This document shows positions 19,205 through 29,529 of a stretch of 64,000 nucleotides of DNA, piece after piece (position 1 is the first letter of the stretch; every line of letters begins with the position of its first letter). Both the position numbers and the translations under genes were made by a program. The notes below the pieces were generated by a model. It had not been told where the DNA came from. It searched no databases and saw nothing but the letters and a program-made list of their open reading frames with translations. Origin of the DNA: Imbricaverruca yamaguchii (lineage: Eukaryota; Arthropoda; Thecostraca; Neoverrucidae); contig JAOTOL010001647.1 of the NCBI GenBank assembly GCA_034440575.1, forward strand, positions 201,501-265,500, given 5' to 3'.

Positions 19205-19945
19205 TAATGCACTATATATATATGCATTAAGAAATGTTAAACTCAAAGAATTCATAAAATAAATTCAATACAAATTTACCCAAAATGTTTTGGGTGCAGG
19301 CCATGCAGCCAGCTGCATGGCTGTGGTGCTGTGATTTGTGTGGAGATGGGTGCCTTTTGTGGGCGCTGTGATAAAATATTAGTTTGTCCTTAGATGTGAG
19401 ATGTGAAAATGAGTACAGCAGGAGGTAGAAGCCTACCATTGAAGCATGCCATTCAAATACTGCTTATACCCTTTCAGCTCCGTTTGAACTAATAGTGCAT
19501 GCTTCCATTCCAACCACCTTGTGTATGTGTTTGGTAAGATTTTAGACACCTAATATATGGCTACCTATGTCAATGGTAACAATTGTCATGCCATCCTATC
19601 AGCAGATCACATAGGTTAACACATCACATAAATAGTCACATCACATCAAGCATGCTACTTATGCACATAATAATTTTAGGAACAAGTCATGAAGATTTTG
19701 TAAGCACGCATCAGCAAACATGATGTCAATACATCTTTGGAAATGATGCATTCACATCTTGCACCTAAGGACTTGGATTCAGTGCTCAGGAAGTGGTATA
19801 TTCCACCATATTACATTAATAATTTATCATTGATGTAATCTCTTGAACAATGATGCATGGTAGTGCTTTAAGATACTACAAATGTCACATCATGACATGT
19901 ATGTATCAACAATTGATTTCCACATTAAAAATTGATCAGGTTTAA
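19205..19945 (-). repeat. Inverted duplication, arm A' (with a TIR element inside)
   Basis: Complement of 18060-18850. It includes the plus-oriented TIR element copy at about 19369-19838, starting CTGTGATAAAATATTAG and ending AATAATTTATCATTG. Confidence 0.85.
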
Positions 19946-19999
19946 AAGCCATATGCTTCTCTGCAAATAGGCATGGCAAAGCAGTTCTTGCTTTAGGTG

Positions 20000-20240
20000 T
20001 TTTATCAATTTCTTTTTAAGTGCTTGGAGCTTCATTCACCTGCTTCACTCATTACTCTTCATTCCCCTGCATCAGACAATTTAGAAACATGTTATATTGT
20101 ATGCCAACATATTTTGTTGAAGCAGAATCCTGATGAAAATGGTGTAATCAGATTTCTTCTTTAATTGGGCTGCCTGTGCCAGTTCCACTTCTATGCTCAG
20201 AAACTGCACAGTAAGGCATGACATCTGAAACAGAGAAGTG
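20000..20240 (-). repeat. Inverted duplication, arm B'
   Basis: Complement of 18860-19080. The order along the chromosome is A-B-A'-B', not the A-B-B'-A' of a simple palindrome. Confidence 0.8.
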
Positions 20241-20619
20241 CTACATTCCAATATTATATCTAGATGATGAATTCATACTTTTGGAGATCAGACTGCAACT
20301 CATGAAATATTTTAGGAAAGCATTTCTGGCATGGCAATGGTATTGTATACAAATATTCAGTTATGTATTTCAATTCAATTATCATCAATAATCCATTTAC
20401 AATTTAAAGATCAAGAATGCATTAGGCCCTGGGTCTAACTTGCCTTGAAAACTCTGTTTTCAACAACTGATGTATGTCAACGTAGGTAGGCACATGTTTG
20501 GGAAAATATGCTGTTCATGGATTTTTGGAATCCATAATATCAACCCTGCCAGAAAATAATTTCTTCTATTTCTCACCTGGGTGTCGATACTTTGTTTCTA
20601 ACACATGCTCTGGAGGGCC

Positions 20620-20720
20620 TCTGCAAATTATGGGCACAGGAGGGGCGGATCCAGCTCTCCCCTAAGACCTTGGCTCCTATTAAAGCTGGAGTTACGAAAT
20701 TGGAGCCACTAAATCGAAAT
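20620..20720 (+). repeat. Dispersed repeat with GGGGCGGATCC hairpin
   Basis: TCTGGAGGGCCTCTGCAAAT ... GGAGGGGCGGATCC ... CTCCCCTAAGACCTTGG ... CTCCTATTAAAGCTGGAG matches the block at 41435-41525. No coding. The stretch 20721-22518 holds no gene that I can see. Confidence 0.7.
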
Positions 20721-22532
20721 GGAGTAACGGAAAACCTCTAGAAGAACTGTGGAGGAAACAAAATAAAAGTAGTAATTGCGTATGATTTCAGTAAAATACT
20801 CTGCGACCAAATTAATACCATATTTTAAAAAACCTTCGGATGACGTCATACGGGCTTGAAGGAAAACTACGATCTACCTTTCATTACAGGTATATGGCAT
20901 CCACAATGTAAACCCGGCTATTCTTTGCCTATATGCGGCACATTCGGTTACATATCTACTATAAGCAACGCTACGCCAGAAAGTAAAGGGATTCCTTACC
21001 TACATGTCCAATGAAAAAGTAATGGCATTGATCAATATCATCATGCCTAGGTCCTAGGTTGGTGGGTAGGTAGAGTGATAGGTTTGTAAGTAAAAGTAGA
21101 AATTTACAGACTTAGGCAATTTTCAATTGGTGAAATTCCTTTCTCCAATGCTGTGTTTATAAACATGGCTAACATGGTGCAACTTCTCATTTCATCTGCT
21201 AATGTATACTTTTCAATTGGGGCCCAAGGTAATAGGAGGAAGGGGCCTGGGGATGTGTTGCTGGTACCTAGGTACCTACCTAATGTTACATACAAGTAAT
21301 GTTCAACCTAGCACAAAATGAAAAAGCATAACCAAGCCTAGCATAGCTAGTAAATTTGTGCTTTAATGGGTTTCATGGATTATAAATTTAATAAAAGTAT
21401 AAATGTGTCATTCCAATGCAGTGTTTGTCAATGCTGTGTCCACTCATTTTCTGTACAAATGCTTACTGTGGGTTGTGAGCAGAATACCACTAAAAGGGCC
21501 TGTTAGTTAGTAGGTACCTAATATAGCATAAAAATAAATGTTTAAAAGAGCAACATTATCTGACCTAACCTAGCTCAACCTCCTTTTGGAGGAAAAATAG
21601 ACATTTGAAAAAACCTTGAAAAATGTCAAGAATTTTATTCTCTGAAAATTTCTCAACTTTACAAACCTAACCCAACTTAACCTAACCTAGCATAGGTTGC
21701 ATTTGAAGTACAAATCATTAAAATTGGTTTAAACTTTACTTGATAGCCTTAAAAAATTAACTGAAAAAAACCTAGACTAACCCAACCTAACTAGAAAAAA
21801 ACAAAACCTAGAGTAACCATGCATAGCCATTTGTGAGCTTTATGGAGGCAAATATGAAATAGCAAATAGATCACACATAAGGAAAATGTTTGGGTCTTGT
21901 CCTCATGTGATGTCACGCCTGAGTAAGTTAGGTATGTCTTTGTAAGAAGTTATGCATGTCCTCATGTTGTCACACTAAGGAAATTGTCTTGGCAAATATT
22001 GACCTCCCATATCACTTGCTTGTGATCTCTGTGTATGAACCCAGGTCAGTGTGCAGTTGTGCATTTGAAGATAAGTGTCAGGGCTGCTGTATGAATTCAG
22101 AAATAGCATCATGGGGATGTTATATTTGCTCCTATGGTCTACCACCACAAGATATGCTCTGAGTAATGTGACTATTCTTACTGCAGACCTTCAGCATAAC
22201 CTGGGTGTTCTGTTGGGCAAGGAACAATGTCATGGTTGTGATAATGGTGCATGTATCCTGGAGTTGAATTAACCATGCCAACTTGTCAAAATAGGCTCAG
22301 CTTATTCATGAAATTCTTATACCCCTGTTTGATGAATGATTGAAGGTCTCAGTAGGCTGACAAATGAGCAGTTGTAGTAGATTCACAAGTTCTCTACCTT
22401 GTTGGTATAATATCCCAGCTTGTTAATGTGCACATGATCCTTAGCTCCACATATTGTGCTCATTCTTCTGAAGCCCAACAGCGACGCATACCACCACTCT
22501 GCTAACATGCTAAGTTTGCCCTTTCAGGAGCC

Positions 22533-22593
22533 AGATGCTGCATGACTGACACAGTCAATGTGCCCCTGAACTCCAATAACAACGATAACAACA
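22533..22593 (+). mobile_element. 61-bp mini-retroelement inserted at a splice acceptor
   Basis: The element (AGATGCTGCATGACTG...AGTCAATGTGCCCCTGAACTCC...AACAACGATAACAACA) lies between CCCTTTCAGGAGCC (22519-22532) and CCCTTCCAGGAGCC (22594-22607). This 14-bp duplication has one mismatch. The duplicated target contains the YYYYCAG|GAG acceptor of the zinc-finger gene's first recognised exon. Confidence 0.88.
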
Positions 22594-22602
22594 CCCTTCC
22601 AG

Positions 22603-23004
22603 GAGCCGTGCATCAGGAATGGCGTGCCCGGACGTGCACGAGGGGGTGTTCCTGAGCGTGGCGACGGTGACGTCGCTGCTGCGCCGGTTCCACTCGGACC
22701 TGTGCGGCTCGCGCTGCCAGCTGCTCGTCAGCCGGCAGCCGTCGGGCGTGGCCATCGGCTGCGCCGGCTGCCGGCTGCGGGTGGACGGCCTCACCGACGA
22801 GCTGCCGGCGCTGCTGCGCCGCCGCTGCCTGCGCCTGCAGCAGACGCTCCAGCTGGACGCCGTGGCGCAGGAGAGGCTGCTGCGGGTGGTGCTGGGGCAG
22901 GAGCCGGCTGCCGGCCACCAGCGGCAGCGCGGCGAGCAGACGGCTGCGGCGGCGGCGGCAGATCAGCCGCCGCCAGGCCACCAGGCTACTGCCAAACAGA
23001 CAAA
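22603..23004 (+). CDS. Zinc-finger gene, N-terminal exon
   Basis: From the ATG at 22619 this encodes 128 residues starting MACPDVHEGVFLSVATVTSL, with GC at almost every third position. If the acceptor at 22601-22602 is used, five more codons precede the Met and an upstream exon exists. The peptide has two CxxxC-like pairs (LCGSRCQ, GCAGCRL) and an amphipathic leucine-rich helix (LPALLRRRCLRLQQTLQLDA). It does not match a ZAD, BTB or KRAB domain that I recognise. The donor is ACAAA|GTGGGT at 23005. Exit phase 2 fits the next exon at 24000 and gives a Lys codon. An alternative frame starting at 22624 is also open but compositionally unnatural (Arg/Pro/Gly runs). Confidence 0.72.
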
Positions 23005-23999
23005 GTGGGTGGACGTTTGTCGTGCTGTCGACGAAACACAGTCCCCTTGCTGAATACTGATCAAAGATTTCGAAGTTTGGGTGAATAAATCACACTTACT
23101 CGGGATGATTTGTCACTTCATAATATCGTGAATAATCTTTCCCTCGTCTTTCCGCTTTTGACCCAAGTAGAATACAAACTGAAAATAAACACAAACAATC
23201 TATCAATCATAAATGGCATGCTGGTATTTGTTTCCTCACCATTACTATAACCTCACCAACATTAATGCTAATGTTAAGATACACTAGATCCTGGCCAGAA
23301 ACCATCAAGTTTTTACGATTTCCAATGCTGCACTTCCTCCGTTTTAAATTTTCCACTCGCCTACTACATTTTCAGTGATAATTTTCCACTGACACCCCAT
23401 GACATATGTACACCAGCTGTGAATTTAAAAAAAAAACATTTACCAGGCAGATGAACCAGTTTCGGAAATACTTCTCGGTGCTCACAGAAATTAGCGTAAA
23501 CTTATCCGCACATAGAACTGTTTCTGATTTTTAAAGTTGTCACCTTGGTGTAAATTTCTGAACCAAGACATTAGCAACATAGTTTGGAAAAAATGTGGTG
23601 GAAGAAAACTCAATGGTAATTTCCATTTTTTGATGGTGTGATGGAATCCATGCTGGAAACATGGATTCAGGGTGTTCTGTCCATAAGTAGTGCTCACTTG
23701 TGTACCCATTTAATCTGTCTGGTCAACAAATTTGGCTCTGGGAGCAAATGCAGCAGTTCAAATGGTATGATAATTATGTGATTTTGGCCAGTTTGGAGAG
23801 CACATGCTACATTACGATCCGTCATAAAACATCATCTCGGCTTGACTGTGCTAGCCCACTTCGCATAGCTGTGCTCGTTCTGAAGTACCTTCAAGGCATA
23901 CAGTGGCCGTTGACGGTGCCGACGAGGCCTTGGCTGTAAGTGTGTGCTGTCGCCACGTTGCTGTCCACTCGCTCACCACGTGTCGTCCGCCTCCTCCAG

Positions 24000-24088
24000 A
24001 GCCGTGTACAAGACGGCCCGCTGCGAGGTCTGCTCCAAGGTATTCTACAAGCGCAGCAACCTCCGGGTGCACATGCTCAAACATCTGG
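24000..24088 (+). CDS. Zinc-finger gene, exon with finger 1
   Basis: The acceptor is CGCCTCCTCCAG|A and the donor is CTGG|GTAAGG at 24089. The exon encodes AVYKTARCEVCSKVFYKRSN followed by LRVHMLKHL. This is a standard C2H2 finger (C-x2-C-x12-H-x3-H, protein residues about 137-157). Entry phase 2 and exit phase 1 both match the neighbours. The protein is probably a nuclear DNA-binding factor, and its target is unknown. Confidence 0.88.
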
Positions 24089-24121
24089 GTAAGGCTGCGC
24101 CGGTGCATCGAGATCCTAGCA

Positions 24122-24181
24122 TGGGCGCTAAATGATCTACCATGGTCGATGCGCCCTAAGACGACAATCACACACACACAA
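24122..24181 (+). mobile_element. 60-bp mini-retroelement
   Basis: TGGGCGCTAAATGATC ... GTCGATGCGCCCTAAGACG with a CACACACACAA tail. Flanks GAGATCCTAGCA (24110-24121) and GAGATCCTGGCA (24182-24193) are a 12-bp duplication with one mismatch. It lies 33 bp after the finger 1 donor. Confidence 0.85.
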
Positions 24182-24267
24182 GAGATCCTGGCAGGATGTA
24201 TCCACTGCTGTATATCCAGCTTGATTGTCTGCCTGGTGCCAACTGTTCATGTTCATGGTACTGACGA

Positions 24268-24307
24268 GCTGCATGACCACTGCAGTCGATGCGCCCCTAA
24301 GCCCCAA
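24268..24307 (+). mobile_element. 40-bp mini-retroelement
   Basis: GCTGCATGACCACTGCAGTC then GATGCGCCCCTAAGCCCCAA. Flanks TGGTACTGACGA (24256-24267) and TGGTGCTGACGA (24308-24319) differ at one base. Confidence 0.85.
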
Positions 24308-24814
24308 TGGTGCTGACGACATGCCACAATTATTTGTTGGCTGTTCAAACTGATAGATCGTCTGGCGCAATGGCTACGGGTGTGCACGACTTGTTACAAC
24401 TATTTGTCGGCTGTCGAAGCCGATCTTTTTTTCAAACAGGGTCCGCAGCTTTTACCACTAAATATGTTCTACTGGTTTTTACCATCTGGGAAAAACCTAG
24501 ATGTCAAACACTGTCTACCAGTATTTGCCAGTAAGAGGCACATGCTTTGCTTATATTTTCCAGCATATAAGCTATGCTGTTTGTATGTCGAGTAGAGTGT
24601 CGCGTATCGTGGAACATCTCTGTCATTTACCTCTATATGGCTCGGCGGTTGCGTCATGTTGCCTCGGGTACACTTGATGGCGCATTTTGTACAAATAAGT
24701 ACTTCGTGTGTGCTACTCTCAAGAACTTGTCCCAACGATTTGTTCTCGGCCGTGGCGCTTGTTTGATCGGCTGGCACTGTGCACCGTGACCTCTGGTTCT
24801 TCGATGGTCCGCAG

Positions 24815-24951
24815 GAGTGCGGCCGCATTGGTGTCAAAAGTGTGGCAAGAGCTTCTCCGACCCGTCCACCTACTCGCGCCACGTGGCATCCGTGTGTGGC
24901 AGTCAACGGCATCTCACGTGCCACGTGTGCGGCAAGCCGTTCTACCACCAG
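24815..24951 (+). CDS. Zinc-finger gene, exon with finger 2 and half of finger 3
   Basis: The acceptor is TGGTCCGCAG|GA and the donor is CACCAG|GTGAGG at 24952. The first codon (Gly) is completed from the previous exon, giving the linker HLGVRPHWC. Finger 2 is CQKCGKSFSDPSTYSRHVAS followed by VC, a C2HC form (H-x4-C, residues about 165-186). Finger 3 starts CHVCGKPFYHQ and is cut by the intron after seven residues. It is completed exactly by the next exon (VHLKEHLRKH). Phases 1 and 0 fit. Confidence 0.9.
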
Positions 24952-24994
24952 GTGAGGAGCTGGCCGGGGCAGAACCTGGCTGAGCCATTGTACG

Positions 24995-25008
24995 TATACA
25001 TGTATATA

Positions 25009-25039
<31 letters not shown>

Positions 25040-25135
25040 GTAGTTATGGCATATATGTAGTTATGGAGTTATATATGTAGGTATGTAGTTAGGCATATGT
25101 ATGTAGTTATATATGTAGTTAGGTATATATGTAGT
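24995..25135 (+). repeat. AT-rich microsatellite and TATATGTAGTTA repeats
   Basis: A (TA)n tract near 25003-25039 with TATATGTAGTTATGG repeats after it, in an intron of the zinc-finger gene. Confidence 0.9.
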
Positions 25136-25384
25136 TATGGCATCTGCATGGAAGTTTTAGTTGGATATGCAGTGAGTTTTGTTGAAATGAACTTTTGTAG
25201 GTGATGCACTATTTGTGCATTGTTTGTGTAAAAAAAGATTGCATCAGTTAGTGAGAGGGTATAGTATGAAACCCAGTGCGTGCACGAAGTACATCGAAGT
25301 GTATCATGCATTTTTGTGGGTTTATCCTTGGATATTTCTCCTATTTTCATAACTTTTTTAGCCTCCATGGACTTATTCATCTGT

Positions 25385-25700
25385 TTAGGAACGTATCTGT
25401 CTAGTCACACATCTGTCGAGTCACATCTGTAGCATCTGTCAAGGCATGCGTCTGCCGAGGAACGCATCTGTCGAGGCATGCATCTGCGGAGGAACGCATC
25501 TGTCTAGTCATACACCTGTCTAGTCACGCATCTGTCTTATCACATGTATGTCGAGTCATGCATATGTCTAGTCACGCATCTGTCTGGTCACGCATTTGTC
25601 GGGAACGCTTCTGTCGAGCTACGTTCCTGTCGTGACACGCGTCACGAGTCACGCAGAGTAACATGTCACGTGTTTGTTGAGTATGTAGAGTAACGTGTCA
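25385..25700 (+). repeat. Degenerate tandem repeat, about 18-20 bp unit
   Basis: About 15 units of CATCTGTCKAGTCACG type (TCTGTCGAGGMAYGC), decaying into CACGAGTCACGC repeats. Intron 3 of the zinc-finger gene. The remainder to 26271 is AT-rich and without a gene. Confidence 0.85.
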
Positions 25701-26271
25701 CGAGTCACGCATCTCGATTCACGATGTCTTTATGTGATTGCTGTGACTAATTGCGTACAATCAATATACTACCTCACAGTTATAATGCAGATGTAATAAC
25801 CTCCAGTCTACAGTACTATCAATATCACTTGTTCACTACGTAAAAGCAACAAGATATAGCTGTATTCTAGGAATTTAAATTAAAGCTCCTGGGTGTATTT
25901 TGGAGCTGAAAAGTACAGTGGTTGCCCGACTCGTCTTGCCTACACAGTGAAATAATCAATTTGGAATAGTGCATCAAGTGACAGCAGTGTTATTACTTGG
26001 AATTGAAAGATTTGAAAAATCTGGACTGGAATCACTATTCGTCAGGACCCGAAGCGTGAAGCGAAGCATGGACAACATTTGCAATTTTGAACCGAACTTG
26101 GAGACTCCAGTTACTACTTAAAGTTGTTATTGGATTTCAGCTTGAATTAATAATTGTGTACACAATGGACATAGTTTCATGTTGCTCATTGTACTATTGA
26201 AGCGAATCTGTCTCTGGGACAACTCCCGGTGCTACTTGTAGTTAATATTAACATGATACACTTCTTATCAG

Positions 26272-26328
26272 GTGCACCTTAAGGAACATCTGCGAAAGCA
26301 CACCGGCGAGAAACCCTACTCTTGCCAG
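26272..26328 (+). CDS. Zinc-finger gene, 57-bp exon (end of finger 3, TGEKP linker)
   Basis: The acceptor is CACTTCTTATCAG|GTG and the donor is TGCCAG|GTGAGT at 26329, both phase 0. All 19 codons read VHLKEHLRKHTGEKPYSCQ. They complete finger 3, supply the canonical TGEKPY linker, and begin finger 4 (C-Q-|E-C). The exact fit of both half-fingers to neighbouring exons is strong evidence for this small exon. Confidence 0.95.
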
Positions 26329-26532
26329 GTGAGTGAGGGATTCGAGCAAAACTTATACATTTGTGTTTTTCAGGAGGTCCTGTTTTGGATGTTCATAGTG
26401 TGGCGTCTTCCAGTGTGCCAAGTTGGTGTCACGTTGACATTTCTAGTCCCTGTGCCGTTAGTGCCAATAGTCAGCACAGCGCCCCTCTGAGATCACGACA
26501 GATGACAGAAGTGGCCGTCAGGAGACCACGGT

Positions 26533-26597
26533 GTGGGCGGCGCCATTAGCCGTGAATGTGCATAAAGTGTGTCGTGAACCAACCAATAAACAAACAA
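26533..26597 (+). mobile_element. 65-bp mini-retroelement (SINE family 2 tail)
   Basis: GTGGGCGGCGCCATTAGCCG ... AAAGTGTGTCGTGAACC and tail AACCAATAAACAAACAA, between exact CAGGAGACCACGGT copies at 26519-26532 and 26598-26611. It equals the last 65 bp of the SINE at 15693. Confidence 0.92.
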
Positions 26598-27311
26598 CAG
26601 GAGACCACGGTAGTGACGCCGGCTGGCGCCAACAACGTTGTCGGGCTGACACCGGTGGCGTGATGTAACATTTAGGTAAAACAAAGGCATACGACAATGA
26701 TCACGGCCTTGATCAAGGGCGGAAAGTCACTTGTCAAGGAAGTGGCTGACTGTGGAGTAATGGCCTGATATCTGTGTGGTTCATGCTCATTGAATGCACA
26801 CAGGTTCGCCAGATCATGTCACGACTGCTTAGTTCACCTTGATCAAATGTGACTGTGGTATTTTTCCTTGTCAAATAATGACATTTCGTATTTTTGGGTT
26901 TGATCGAAGTAATAACGAATAATAAAGAATGAAGATGTTTTCGGTTAGGTGTTGTCGGTGGTCTCGGTTAGGTGTAGGTGTTAGGTGAGATCACTGTGTG
27001 CTGCATGGTCGCATTTGTGTTTCGAGTTGCTGAGGTTATCTCGCCAGCCGCACTAATGGGAGCGGCATGAGACAGCTGAAGGCAAATCACGTCGTGATCG
27101 AAGGCAGCCGTCGTATCACGCCATGCGCGCCAAGCTGCACCGTATTCGATCAGTGGATATGTAACTAGTCGCCCATCAGCGCCCAGACACACACGAAAGC
27201 TGTCGAGAACGGTGCGAGTGCGATCTGTCGTCTGGAGGTGTGCGAGTGTCAGCCTACAGCGCGCCCGGCCGGCACCGTGACCCATCCCGCCGATGTTCTG
27301 TCGCGTTGCAG

Positions 27312-28268
27312 GAGTGCGGGAAGAGCTACGCGTGCCAGGGCAGCCTGCGACGCCACCTGGCGGGCCAGTGCGGCGCGGCCGCGTGCCGCTTCAGCTGCGC
27401 CATCTGTCGCAAGAGTTTCCAGTGGGCCGAGGCGCTCGCCAGACACATGGAGCTGCACGCCGGCGTCAGCGGACTGGCGGTCAGCGGTCACGCGGCCGGT
27501 GTGACCTCTGTCAGCCAGCCAGAGCCCAGCGTCGGCGGACAGACGTCCGGATCGCGTGGGACGCCGGCTGAACTGAGGTGTCTCGGGGCGGCCGCTGACG
27601 CTGCTCGTTGTGGCAGTGCACTGGGTAAAAAGCCACACCAGGTGGGCGCAGTTAATGGACACGAGACAGCAGCTGGAGTGAGAGCGCCTGGGATGGTGGG
27701 GATGGCAGGACACGAAACAGCAGCTGCAGTGAGAGGGCCCGAGACGGTGGGGATGGCAGGATACGAGACAGCAGCTGGAGTGAGAGGGCCTGATATGGTG
27801 GGGATGGCTAGACAAGAGACGGCAGCTGGGGTGGGAGCATCTGATGCGTCGGCTGGTCTGAGTGGGCTCGACACTGCCGCGGCGGTGGGGCAGCACGAGT
27901 CGGCAGGCGCGAGAGGACCGGTGACAGTGCCGATGGCGGCGCCACCTCCCGACGTCGGCCGTCGCGGCGGGCTGGGTCCGCCGGAGTCGACCGGCCAGTA
28001 CGGCAGTGGTGTGTTGGTGCCCGGTGTCTGTGTCGCTCAGCACTTGGCGGTGACCTCGGTCGGCACGTCGGCGGCGACCTCGGCTGTGACCTCGGCTGAC
28101 ACGTCGGCGGCGACCTCGGCCGGGACCTCCACCGTGACTGGGTCGCCAGCTGTTTCACACGTCGGCGCACGGATGTCGCTGGCGGCGGTCGCGGTGCCCG
28201 GCGTCCCCCTTCCGCCTGCTGTGCGCCTGGCACAAGTCGGACCCCACATGTTCGGACCGTGTCCGTGA
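27312..28268 (+). CDS. Zinc-finger gene, last exon (fingers 4-5, repetitive tail)
   Basis: The acceptor is CGCGTTGCAG|GAG, phase 0, and the stop TGA is at 28266-28268. Finger 4 is CQECGKSYACQGSLRRHLAG followed by QC, a C2HC form. Finger 5 is CAICRKSFQWAEALARHMEL followed by H (residues about 252-272). The remaining 270 residues are low in complexity. They include three to four 20-21-residue repeats of the type GPETVGMAGYETAAGVR, and an Ala/Thr/Ser run (TSAATSADTSAATSAGTSTV). The whole spliced protein would be 541 residues if translation starts at 22619. Frame and GC3 stay consistent to the stop. The tail looks intrinsically disordered. Confidence 0.88.
   Translation, partial: ECGKSYACQGSLRRHLAGQCGAAACRFSCAICRKSFQWAEALARHMELHAGVSGLAVSGHAAGVTSVSQPEPSVGGQTSGSRGTPAELRCLGAAADAARCGSALGKKPHQVGAVNGHETAAGVRAPGMVGMAGHETAAAVRGPETVGMAGYETAAGVRGPDMVGMARQETAAGVGASDASAGLSGLDTAAAVGQHESAGARGPVTVPMAAPPPDVGRRGGLGPPESTGQYGSGVLVPGVCVAQHLAVTSVGTSAATSAVTSADTSAATSAGTSTVTGSPAVSHVGARMSLAAVAVPGVPLPPAVRLAQVGPHMFGPCP
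27640..27845 (+). repeat. Coding minisatellite, about 60-63 bp unit
   Basis: Three to four in-frame copies centred on ACACGARACAGCAGCTGSAG and GGGATGGTGGGGATGGC-like cores inside the last zinc-finger exon. Unit length is a multiple of three. Confidence 0.85.
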
Positions 28269-28692
28269 CGGTGGTCGGCGTTCGTCTGACTTCTGCCTCT
28301 GCGGAGCGGACCTGAAGTGGTGGAGCTCAACCCGATGATCTGATCCCATACACGACTTGTTTAGTGTTTGTGCCAACTGGATACGGTGTCTTCGCAGTAG
28401 CTGCAGGTGGTGTAATATGTACACTTGTAAGACATTGTCACCCTATTCTGTGTTCTGCTATGTCACCAGCTTGGTACTTCACAAAGGCTGACTGTAGTCT
28501 TCTTCAAGCAATGTTGACAATGCCATGTATTATCGTACAATTATCCACAGCCTTTCGTATTTTGTGTCAATCGGACAATCGTGGATGCAACATCAATACA
28601 GACAGGCTCGGGCTACAGAAATCGGCATGGCTGGCAGCACGTGGCTACAGTAGAGCTGACACTGCCCTATGGGAAGTACCGCGCTATCTCAG

Positions 28693-28852
28693 CCCGGACC
28701 CCCCCTCCCCCGGTGACGGGGCCGACGTGACAGTCGGAGGCAGGCGGCTCCACCTGGCGGCGACCCGGAGGCAGAAAATCCTCCGGGTGGATACCAGTCT
28801 ACACCGGGGACGGTGCGGGTCGCCATCCAGTAACACAGGCGTTTCGCGCTGA
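28693..28852 (+). CDS. Possible terminal exon, unidentified
   Basis: Behind CGCTATCTCAG the frame reads PDPPSPGDGADVTVGGRRLH and LAATRRQKILRVDTSLHRGR, and stops at 28850-28852. Third positions are GC-rich as in real exons here. It may be an alternative 3' exon of the zinc-finger gene or part of another gene. No partner exon or domain was found, and the opposite strand is also open (28684-29037). Confidence 0.3.
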
Positions 28853-28984
28853 GAGACCTCAGCCCGCCAGCGGAACAATGAGCGGATCGTAGGCGGACAG
28901 CGTGGCTCATTCAGCGCCCGGCACGGCGTCAGCTCTCTGGACCATGGATCCCATGTGCGCCCGTTCCAGCTCCGCCAGCAACGA

Positions 28985-29043
28985 AGTGATATGTGGACGC
29001 TGTATGACCGAAGCAGTGGAGGCGCCCCTAAGCCCAAATAACC
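28985..29043 (+). mobile_element. Mini-retroelement, about 57 bp
   Basis: GTGGACGCTGTATGACCGAA ... GGCGCCCCTAAGCCC AAATAACCAG. The flanks GAAGTGATATG and GGAGTGGTATG are similar, a possible diverged duplication. Boundaries are approximate. Confidence 0.7.
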
Positions 29044-29529
29044 AGCGAATGGAGTGGTATGCGCACTGCGTCTTGCTCCCCCACCAAGACGCGCCGAGAA
29101 ACTAATGACTGGGTTTTGTGTGACGCCCGGTCTCGTTACCCCACACAGACAGACGGCAGGGGAGATGTGGAAACACAGACCGGGACCAGAGTTGATTTTT
29201 TTCTTCGGTTAAATTATGCCTACATTTGTGCAGTGAAGTCAGAATTCCGTTGCGTTTCCTCACCACTTCGCTATGTGTGCTTCCCATTAGGGTGAACAGT
29301 CGATAGCAACACCATTTTTTCATGTTCTGGTAGGCGCAGAATTCGGTGCCAGAAACCTTGATGCGCATATTTTCAGCCTTCTCGGCGGAATGTTCCTAGT
29401 GCCACTAATTCCGTTTTTTTGCTTGGTTCATTTTCGATGAGTTAATCCGTAACCATACCTGATTTTGGGGCATATTCTCTTCGATCATATTCTATCCATA
29501 TTCTTTATTCTATTCTACCATGCCTTTGA

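Noticed and set aside
22613..23088. Alternative frames (both strands) over the zinc-finger N-terminal exon
   Set aside because: Their Arg/Pro/Gly/Gln-rich products are shadows of GC-rich coding sequence; only the 22619 frame is in phase with the finger exons.
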